Shown here one piece after another: positions 53,990 to 64,000 of a DNA stretch of 64,000 nucleotides. Numbering within the stretch: the first letter of the stretch is position 1; every line of letters begins with the position of its first letter. Made by a program: the position numbers and the translations under genes. The stretch is from NCBI RefSeq assembly GCF_011682235.2, contig NZ_CP076718.1, positions 3,334,400-3,398,399 of the forward strand. The letters are read 5' to 3'. Source of the stretch: Rhodocaloribacter litoris. GTDB lineage: Bacteria > Bacteroidota > Rhodothermia > Rhodothermales > ISCAR-4553. The notes beneath the pieces are model-generated. The model ran no database searches. It was not told where the DNA came from and saw nothing but the letters and a program-made list of their open reading frames with translations.

Positions 53990-54289
53990 AAGATGGTTCC
54001 TCCGGGCCTGCCCGCCGCATCGCCCCGGCAGCGGGATGAGAAGAAGAAGAATGGAAGAAAAAAGGATGGATGCATTATATCACATAAGGCCTTGTTTGTC
54101 AAAGGTGTGGCGTCGTTTTGTGGGTGCCGTCGTCCGCACTTCCGGGGTGGGATGGAGGGAAGGGGATGCAGGCGGCGGCGTGCACCGTGAAACGGGCGAT
54201 CTTCACGCGCGTTTTGCCCCCCGGGGTGTCTTTCTTGGCCGCTTTGATTTACTTTACGGGCGGCTTTTTGGAAACCTGAACCGGGTGCC
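53990..54289. other. Divergent region between frdA and sdhC
   Basis: 300 bases separating the two complex II operons. The 54055-54105 part is markedly AT-rich and contains the frd promoter. Towards sdhC there is TACTTTAC at 54250-54257 that could be a -7 element, but no spaced TTG supports it. Confidence 0.6.
54074..54102 (-). promoter_or_regulatory. Perfect sigma-70 consensus promoter of frdABCD
   Basis: On the minus strand TTGACA (54097-54102) and TATAAT (54074-54079) are separated by exactly 17 bases, with TG one base before the -10 (extended -10). Transcription would begin near 54067 and give a leader of about 78 bases before frdA. Confidence 0.75.
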
Positions 54290-55005
54290 ATGAACTCCTC
54301 GACCACGCGCCGATCCCTCTTTGCCTCGCCCGTCGGGAAGAAGATCCTGACGGGGCTCACCGGGCTGGGACTGACGGTGTTTGTCTTTTTCCACATGGCG
54401 GGCAACCTGACCCTGCTGTTCCGGGGTCGCGATGCGTACAATGCCTATTCGCACTTCCTGGTCAGCCTGGGGCCGCTGCTCTATGCGATCGAGCTGGGGC
54501 TGGCGGCGTTCTTCATCATCCATGCGGTGCTGGGCATCCGGATCTTCATCGGCAAACGCATGGCCCGGGGAGACGACTACTACCTGTACCGGAGTGCCGG
54601 GCGGCCCAGCCTGCAGTCGTTCAGCTCGCGCAGCATGATCTTCACCGGTGCCGTCCTGCTCGTCTTTCTGGTGATTCACCTGGCCTCGTTCAAGTTCGGC
54701 CCCGGTGGGCCGGGCCATGCCGACCCGAACTACGTCACCACGGTGGACGGCGTACAGATGCGCGACCTGGCGAAGCTCGTCATCGAGAAGTTCCAGAACC
54801 CGCTCTACGCCTTCGGCTACACGGCGGTGATGGTGCTGCTGGGCTTTCACCTGCGGCACGGCGTCTGGAGTGCCCTGCAATCGCTCGGGGCGATGAACCC
54901 CCGGCTGACGCCGCTCGTCTACGGCCTCGGCGGGTTGCTGGCCGTGCTGATCGCCGTCGGCTTCCTGGTCGTCCCCCTTTGGATCTACTTCGGAGGTGCC
55001 ATCCG

Positions 55006-55009
<4 letters not shown>
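54290..55009 (+). CDS. sdhC: Succinate dehydrogenase cytochrome b subunit
   Basis: A 239-residue, five-helix membrane subunit of the fused type B form (a single anchor instead of SdhC plus SdhD). Conserved features are [28 protein letters not shown] in helix 1 with the first heme-ligand His, [35 protein letters not shown] and [24 protein letters not shown], whose His residues probably bind two hemes b. Its stop overlaps the sdhA start (ATGA). It is the first gene of a plus-strand sdhCAB operon. Confidence 0.93.
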
Positions 55010-56949
<1,940 letters not shown>

Positions 56950-57088
56950 CGTTCGGTTTCCGGGCTGCCGGCCGGCGGTGCTTTTCGGGACGTGCGGCCG
57001 GTGGTCTGCCCGGTGGCGCGGTCAGGGGCACCGCCTCGCCGGCCGCGCGTCCAATCCGCAATCGGGAGAGCCGACAGCCAGAAGCGCT

Positions 57089-57844
57089 ATGAGTGACAGC
57101 ACGATGACCATCCACCTGAAGGTGTGGCGGCAGGCCGGGCCGGAGGCGCCGGGCCGGCTGGTCGACTACACGGTGCAGGTCAACCCGCACATGTCGTTCC
57201 TCGAGATGCTGGACGTGCTCAACGAGGAGCTGATCAAGCGGGGCGAAGAACCGGTCGAGTTCGATCACGATTGTCGTGAAGGCATCTGCGGTTCCTGTGG
57301 CATGGTCATCAACGGCATCGCCCACGGCCCGCAGCAACGTACGGCGGCCTGCCAGCTCCACATGCGCCATTTCCAGGACGGCGACACGATCGTCGTCGAG
57401 CCCTGGCGGGCGACGGCCTTCCCGGTCATCCGCGACCTGGTCGTCGACCGCAGCGCGTTCGACCGGATCATCGCCGCCGGCGGCTACGTCTCGGTCAACA
57501 CCGGCTCGGCACCGGATGCCAACACGCTCCCGGTCCCGAAGGAGGATGCGGACCAGGCGTTCGACTACGCCACGTGTATCGGCTGCGGGGCCTGTGTGGC
57601 CGCATGCCCGAACGCCTCGGCCTCGCTCTTCACGGCGGCCAAGATCGCCCACCTGGCCCTGCTGCCGCAGGGCGCGCCCGAGCGCAAGCGCCGCGTCGTC
57701 GCCATGGTCGAGCAGATGCGCGCCGAAGGGTTCGGCGACTGCTCGAACCACGGCGAATGTGAGGCCGTCTGCCCCAAGGGCATCTCCATCTCGGCCATCG
57801 CCCTGATGCGGCGCGAATACCTGAAGGCCGTTCTTTCCTCGTAA
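57089..57844 (+). CDS. sdhB: Succinate dehydrogenase iron-sulfur subunit
   Basis: A 251-residue subunit carrying three clusters: the [2Fe-2S] site [15 protein letters not shown] plus a later Cys (TAACQLH), the [4Fe-4S] site [12 protein letters not shown], and the [3Fe-4S] site [15 protein letters not shown]. It transfers electrons from SdhA to quinone at SdhC. The ATG at 57089 is the first start within the homologous region. It closes the sdhCAB operon. Confidence 0.95.
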   Translation: MSDSTMTIHLKVWRQAGPEAPGRLVDYTVQVNPHMSFLEMLDVLNEELIKRGEEPVEFDHDCREGICGSCGMVINGIAHGPQQRTAACQLHMRHFQDGDTIVVEPWRATAFPVIRDLVVDRSAFDRIIAAGGYVSVNTGSAPDANTLPVPKEDADQAFDYATCIGCGACVAACPNASASLFTAAKIAHLALLPQGAPERKRRVVAMVEQMRAEGFGDCSNHGECEAVCPKGISISAIALMRREYLKAVLSS

Positions 57845-57928
57845 AGCCACGCACCCGTGTAGCCGCGGGCTTCACCCCGGGCCTGCCGGTAGACGGAAGG
57901 CCGGCGTGCGTTCATGGGGCCGGCGTCG

Positions 57929-57935
57929 TATCTTG
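57929..57935 (+). promoter_or_regulatory. Putative promoter -7 element (TATCTTG)
   Basis: TATCTTG lies 84 bases before the nuclease gene. The sequence 20 bases upstream is GTG rather than TTG, so the match is partial. Confidence 0.35.
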
Positions 57936-58019
57936 AACGACGTTGGGGCGCTGGTGCGGGTCCCTCCTTGCCTTTCAAAGGAACCTGTTGGCCGCGCAAG
58001 GTGGCCGGAGAGGACTGTC

Positions 58020-58481
58020 ATGTCACGCCTTCCACGGGAGTTCGAGGTTCATCCGGCCGCCTATGAGGCCGTGAACGCGCGCGGCTTGCACCGGGCCGTC
58101 TGCCGCTACGTCGTCGACGGCGACACGGCGGACTTCTTCATCGACCTGGGCTGGCTCCAGTACGCCTATGTGTCCGTCCGCTTCTACGATGTGGACACGC
58201 CGGAGCTGCGCGGCACCTCGGGTGCCGAGCGGGAGGCGGCCTTCCGGGCGAAGGCGCGCGTGCAGGAACTCTTGCTCGACCGTCCCTGCCTGCTGAGGTC
58301 CTACAAGGACGCCACCACGTTCGGGCGCTTCGTGGCCACGATCTGGTTCGTCGTCCCGGACGACGACCCGCTCACCAGCCTGACCGGGTCCTTCAAGCTG
58401 GAGGCGGATGCCTCCCACACCTGGGTTTCCGTTGCCGAGGTGCTCAAGCACGAAGGGCTCATCAAGGCGGCCTTCGCCTGA
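58020..58481 (+). CDS. Staphylococcal-nuclease-like (SNase) protein
   Basis: A 153-residue single-domain protein with the OB-fold SNase signature. VVDGDT (31-36) and VRFYDVDTPE (53-62) contain the residues equivalent to Asp21, Arg35, Asp40, Thr41 and Glu43 of S. aureus nuclease, and Arg103 in TTFGRF may be the Arg87 equivalent. It should be a calcium-dependent nuclease. No signal peptide is seen, which is unusual for the family and suggests an intracellular role. It converges with the PLP-enzyme gene, with three bases between the stops. Confidence 0.8.
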   Translation: MSRLPREFEVHPAAYEAVNARGLHRAVCRYVVDGDTADFFIDLGWLQYAYVSVRFYDVDTPELRGTSGAEREAAFRAKARVQELLLDRPCLLRSYKDATTFGRFVATIWFVVPDDDPLTSLTGSFKLEADASHTWVSVAEVLKHEGLIKAAFA

Positions 58482-58484
58482 GGG

Positions 58485-59696
58485 CTACCGCACCTGTCCC
58501 TGGGCGTCGACGGCCCACGTCGCGAGCACGTCTTCGCCGTCGACCAGGTAGAGCAGGGGCTGGGTGTTGACGACGACGCAGGCGTGGTTGGGGATGACGC
58601 GGAGGCGGTCGCCGACGCGGAGGGTGGCACCGCCGGGGACGCGCACCCAGGCGTGCTCTTCCGAGAGACCGGTGATGCGGGCGTGCGGCAGCGGGTCCAT
58701 CGTGCGGGCGTTGTAGAGCGGGATGCCGTACCCCAGGGTGTGGTAGCCGACGTCCGAAGTGAAGACCTTTTTGCCGGCGTCGAGATAGAGCCGGTCCTGG
58801 CCGGTCGCATCGCGGTGCTTGCTGACGACGGTGGTGAGGACGGTCAGGGCGCAGGCGTCGAGGCCGGCCACGCCGAGACCCACCTGGATGGCATCGTGGA
58901 AGACGTAGTTGCCCGGCCGGATCTCGGTGATGCGGAAGCCCGCATGCGTGCGGTTTTCGAAGAAGCGGAGCGAGGGGGTGGAGCCGATGCTGAGCTCGAA
59001 CGTGCCGGGGGTGACGCCCGGGATGCCGGCCTCGTGCAGGGCGGCGGCGAAGGCGAGCATCCGATCGCGTTCCTCCGCGCCGACGCGGCGGAGGGCGTCC
59101 TCGGCCGTCTCGTTTTCGCGGGGGCCGTGGTAGGCGTGCCCGGCGTGGGTGAGGAGGCCCGCCAGGCGAAGCCCCGGCAGGGCGGCGACCTCGCGCACGA
59201 AGCGGATGCTTTCGGGATGATCCCACCGGACGCCGCAGCGGCCATAGCCGACGTCGACCTCGACGAGCACCTCGGCACGGCGTCCGTGGGCTGCATAGAA
59301 GGCCGAGGCGGCCCGGGCGCCGTCGAGCGTGTCCACACAGAAGGAGATGCGGGCCCGTTCCATCAGGCGCAGCAGCCGGGCATGCTTCTCCTCGCCGACG
59401 ACCGTATAGGCCAGGCGCACGTCGTCGAAGCCGGCACCCACGAACACCTCGGCCTCTCCCGGCTTGGCCACGGTGAGGCCCCGGGCGCCGAGGGCCGCCT
59501 GCCGCCGCGCCAGGGCCACGGACTTGTGGGTCTTGACATGGGGGCGAAGGGCCACCCCCTGTGCGTCGGCCAGCGCCTGCATCCGGGCCAGGTTACGTTC
59601 GAGCCGGCGGTGTTCGACGAGCACGCACGGCGTCGACAGGTCATCCAGCCGCAGGGCGGGCGTCGTCGCCGGTCGGGGTGCGGTCGTCGTCTGCAT
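58485..59696 (-). CDS. D-threonine-aldolase-fold PLP enzyme (alanine racemase N-domain)
   Basis: A 403-residue enzyme of the D-threonine aldolase/D-serine dehydratase group. PLP is bound by Lys55 (RPHVKTHKS). The TIM barrel continues with TVAKPGEAEVF, VDVGYGRCGV and ELSIGSTPS. The C-terminal D-serine-dehydratase-like domain has NHAC, a metal-ligand His/Cys pair. Members cleave D-threonine or other beta-hydroxy D-amino acids or dehydrate D-serine, and the precise substrate cannot be stated. It is monocistronic. Confidence 0.9.
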   Translation of the reverse strand: MQTTTAPRPATTPALRLDDLSTPCVLVEHRRLERNLARMQALADAQGVALRPHVKTHKSVALARRQAALGARGLTVAKPGEAEVFVGAGFDDVRLAYTVVGEEKHARLLRLMERARISFCVDTLDGARAASAFYAAHGRRAEVLVEVDVGYGRCGVRWDHPESIRFVREVAALPGLRLAGLLTHAGHAYHGPRENETAEDALRRVGAEERDRMLAFAAALHEAGIPGVTPGTFELSIGSTPSLRFFENRTHAGFRITEIRPGNYVFHDAIQVGLGVAGLDACALTVLTTVVSKHRDATGQDRLYLDAGKKVFTSDVGYHTLGYGIPLYNARTMDPLPHARITGLSEEHAWVRVPGGATLRVGDRLRVIPNHACVVVNTQPLLYLVDGEDVLATWAVDAQGQVR

Positions 59697-59930
59697 CCGT
59701 TCGGTCGGGGCCTTCGGGTGAACGGGAAGCCGGCAGGCCGTGTAACGCGGCGGTACGCAGGTACGCCGGCGCTTCGGGGGCGCGGGGACCGGCGTCCGGC
59801 GTTTCGGAGGACGGGGTGATCCGCCGTGAATGCCGGAAACGGGGCGGGGCTTTTGGAGGAGGCAAACGCAGGCGGCTGCCGGGGGTTTCTGAGCCGGCGG
59901 CCGCCGCGGGCGTGCCGGGTGCGGGTGGCG

Positions 59931-60356
59931 TCAGGAGGCCCGGGTGCCGACGCGGCCCATGGCGACGCGCAGGCGGTTGCGGGCCCGTTCGAGGGCCCGC
60001 TGGGCCCGGGCCCGGTCGATGTCCGAGCCGCCGGCCTGCAGGCGTTCGAGGGCCCGCTGTTCGGCCTCCCGGGCCCGCTCCACGTCGATGGCCGAAGCCG
60101 GTTCGGCCGTCTCGGCCAGCACCGTCACCGTGTTGTTGAGTACCTCGACGAACCCGCCGCTGGTGGCGAAGACGATCTCTTCGCCCGAGGGATCCACCAC
60201 CACGAGGGGACCGATCTCGATGGCGGCGATCATCGGGGCATGGTTGTAGAGCACCTCGAAGGAGCCCTCCACGCCCGGCGCCTTCAGGGCCCGGGCTTCA
60301 CCCCGGAAGACGCTTCCATCCGGCGAGACGATGTCGATGAAGAGTTTTCCTGGCAT
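59931..60356 (-). CDS. atpC: F-type ATP synthase subunit epsilon
   Basis: A 141-residue subunit of the F1 central stalk. The beta-sandwich domain begins MPGKLFIDIVSPDGSVFRGE, includes NHAPMIAAIEIGPL, and is followed by the two-helix C-terminal domain (VERAREAEQRALERLQ to ARNRLRVAMGRV). It lies 56 bases after atpD. In Bacteroidota atpD-atpC are often separated from the other atp genes. Confidence 0.95.
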   Translation of the reverse strand: MPGKLFIDIVSPDGSVFRGEARALKAPGVEGSFEVLYNHAPMIAAIEIGPLVVVDPSGEEIVFATSGGFVEVLNNTVTVLAETAEPASAIDVERAREAEQRALERLQAGGSDIDRARAQRALERARNRLRVAMGRVGTRAS

Positions 60357-60412
60357 GACCGTTCGTCGTTTCCGGCTCCGGGGCAGTTCGACCGGCCGCC
60401 CCGGAGCGGGGC

Positions 60413-62237
<1,825 letters not shown>

Positions 62238-64000
62238 ATGCGTCCGGCAGGTGTCATGATGGGTTTCCTCCGTCCCGGTTACGTGTTGTTGCTTTGCTGG
62301 TTCGTCCCGTTGATCGCCGCGGCGCAGGGCCTGCCGTCCATCGCCGAGAAGACGCGCGGCTTCGAGCGGCAGGACGGCTTCTTCCCGCTCTACTGGGACG
62401 CGGCGGAAGGCAAGGTGTGGCTGGAGATCCCGCGCTTCGACGAGGATTTCCTGTACGTGGTCTCGCTGCCGGCGGGGCTGGGGTCGAACGACGTGGGGCT
62501 GGACCGCCACCAGCTCGGCGATGAGCGGGTGGTCCGCTTCGAGCGGGTCGGGCCGAAGGTGCTGCTCGTCGAACCCAACCTGCGGTTCCGGGCCGGGACG
62601 GACAACCCCGCCGAGCGAAAGGCCGTCGAAGAGGCTTTTGCACCGGCCGTGGTGTGGGGCTTCAAGGCCGAAGCCGAAACCGCCGGCCGTGTGCTCGTGG
62701 ATGCGACGGACTTCGTCGTGCGGGATGCCCACGGGGTCATCCGGCGCCTTCGCGAGACGGGGCAGGGCACGTTCCGGCTGGATGCGGCCCGCAGTGCGCT
62801 CCACGTGCCGATGCTCAAGGCCTTTCCCGAAAACACTGAGATGGAGGCACGCCTGACGTTCGTGAGTGACGATCCGGGCCGGTTCGTGCGCGACGTGGCC
62901 GCGGATCCCTATGCCGTCACGCTGCGGGTGCGTCATTCGTTCGTGAAACTGCCTTCGCCGGGCTACGAGCCCCGCGCTTTCGATCCCCGCGCCGGCTTCT
63001 ACCCTCTGACGTACGCCGACTATGCCGTGCCCATCGGGGAGGAAAAGGAGCGGCGCTTCATCACGCGCCACCGCCTCGCGTGTGCCGGCCCGCGGGGCGC
63101 CGACGGCCTGTGCGATCCCGTCGAGCCCATCGTCTATTACCTGGATCCCGGCACACCGGAGCCGGTCCGCTCGGCGCTGCTCGAGGGCGCGCGGTGGTGG
63201 AACGAGGCCTTCACCGCCGCCGGCTACCGCAATGCGTTTCGCGTGGAAATGCTGCCGGAGGACGCCGACCCGATGGACGTGCGCTACAACGTCATCAACT
63301 GGGTGCACCGGGCGACGCGCGGCTGGAGCTACGGCTCTTCGGTGACGGACCCGCGCACCGGCGAGATCATCAAGGGGCACGTGCTCCTCGGCTCGCTCCG
63401 CGTGCGGCAGGACTACCTGCTGGCCGAGGGGTTGCTGGCACCCTACACCGGCGAGCGCGCCGCCGGCCCCCCGCCCGAAGACGATCCGATGCTGGCCATG
63501 GCCCTGGCCCGCCTGCGCCAGCTCTCGGCCCACGAGGTGGGCCACACGCTCGGCCTGGCTCACAACTTCGCCGCCTCCGTCAGCGATCGGGCCTCGGTGA
63601 TGGACTACCCCGCCCCGCTCGTGACGCTCGATGAGGACGGGCAGGTCGTGCTCGATGGGGCCTATGCCACCGGCATCGGCGCCTGGGACAAGGTCGCCAT
63701 CCGCTACGGCTACACCGACCTTCCCGACACGGTGGACCGGAAGGCCGCGCTGGAGGCCATCCTGCATGAAGCGCACGCAGCCGGGCTGCAGTACGTCACC
63801 GACGCCGATGCCCGGCCGGCCGGCGGTGCGCACCCGGCCGCACACCTCTGGGACAACGGCGACGACGCCGTCCGCACCCTGGCGCAGGAGATGGCCGTTC
63901 GCCGTGCGGCCCTCGAACGGTTCGGGCTCTCGAACATTCGGGTGGGGCGGCCCCTGGCCACGCTCGAAGAGGTGCTCGTGCCGCTCTACCTGCGCCACCG
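62238..64000 (+). CDS. Secreted metzincin-type zinc metalloprotease (DUF5117/DUF4953 family, cut by window edge)
   Basis: An exported protein with no stop before the window ends (587 codons seen). The signal peptide is followed by LIAAAQG. The N-terminal region (about 45-200, DGFFPLYWDAAEGKVWLEI) matches DUF5117, and the middle and C-terminal part (DUF4953) contains HEVGHTLGLAH, with zinc ligands His432, His436 and His442 and catalytic Glu433, plus a Met-turn-like SVMDYP. All catalytic residues are present. Such proteases are common in Bacteroidota and average 800-900 residues, so about a third is missing. The substrate is unknown. Confidence 0.92.
   Translation, partial: MRPAGVMMGFLRPGYVLLLCWFVPLIAAAQGLPSIAEKTRGFERQDGFFPLYWDAAEGKVWLEIPRFDEDFLYVVSLPAGLGSNDVGLDRHQLGDERVVRFERVGPKVLLVEPNLRFRAGTDNPAERKAVEEAFAPAVVWGFKAEAETAGRVLVDATDFVVRDAHGVIRRLRETGQGTFRLDAARSALHVPMLKAFPENTEMEARLTFVSDDPGRFVRDVAADPYAVTLRVRHSFVKLPSPGYEPRAFDPRAGFYPLTYADYAVPIGEEKERRFITRHRLACAGPRGADGLCDPVEPIVYYLDPGTPEPVRSALLEGARWWNEAFTAAGYRNAFRVEMLPEDADPMDVRYNVINWVHRATRGWSYGSSVTDPRTGEIIKGHVLLGSLRVRQDYLLAEGLLAPYTGERAAGPPPEDDPMLAMALARLRQLSAHEVGHTLGLAHNFAASVSDRASVMDYPAPLVTLDEDGQVVLDGAYATGIGAWDKVAIRYGYTDLPDTVDRKAALEAILHEAHAAGLQYVTDADARPAGGAHPAAHLWDNGDDAVRTLAQEMAVRRAALERFGLSNIRVGRPLATLEEVLVPLYLRH

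Overview
The window is high-GC, gene-dense chromosomal DNA from a member of the Bacteroidota, most likely the Rhodothermales (Rhodothermus-like). Supporting signs are a SusC/SusD pair, lipoproteins with acidic residues after the lipobox cysteine, an atpD-atpC pair without the rest of the F-ATPase, a full Bat (aerotolerance) operon, DUF3098, a three-gene SdhCAB, and promoters of the form TTG-N20/21-TATCTTG rather than the E. coli type. I see no phage, insertion sequence, CRISPR array or rRNA. There is one tRNA.

Layout. 1-7.0 kb (all minus): a DUF427-like start at the edge, photolyase, a lipoprotein, three pilin-like genes ending in a clear terminator, and a membrane-anchored subtilase. 7.3-19.1 kb: YbaK deacylase, a slipin/NfeD membrane-quality pair, PfkA, an NDUFA9-like reductase, deoxynucleoside kinase with an outer-membrane barrel, EcsC, RsmB-type methyltransferase and ClpX. 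19.3-27.0 kb: YihY plus a BamA-like protein, a pentapeptide-repeat protein, tRNA-Ala(GGC) with its own promoter and terminator, ThrA (aspartokinase-homoserine dehydrogenase), an orphan MreD and DUF3098.

27.0-37.4 kb (minus) is a glycan-utilisation locus: SLC13-type transporter, two LacI-type palindromic operator candidates, SusC, SusD, a cluster of strong stem-loops, a shrunken FG-GAP/VCBS lipoprotein, and a GH20 beta-N-acetylhexosaminidase lipoprotein. It probably takes up and trims GlcNAc-containing oligosaccharides. 37.6-39.8 kb (minus) is a tight three-gene unit: an SDR oxidoreductase, a SdpI-like membrane protein and a stand-alone SIR2-like (NADase-type) protein. This is the best candidate for an undescribed, possibly defensive, system.

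40.3-49.3 kb (plus) is the Bat operon: DUF58, a BatD-like membrane protein, a SIRT5-like sirtuin, BatA, BatB, BatC and a BatD-BatE fusion. The usual MoxR ATPase is absent. Thymidine kinase follows.

50.1-57.8 kb holds two complete complex II systems back to back: an E. coli-type FrdABCD on the minus strand behind a perfect sigma-70 consensus promoter, and a Bacteroidota-type SdhCAB on the plus strand. 58.0-64.0 kb: an SNase-like nuclease, a D-threonine-aldolase-fold PLP enzyme, AtpC/AtpD, and the first 587 codons of a metzincin-type zinc metalloprotease that runs off the right edge.
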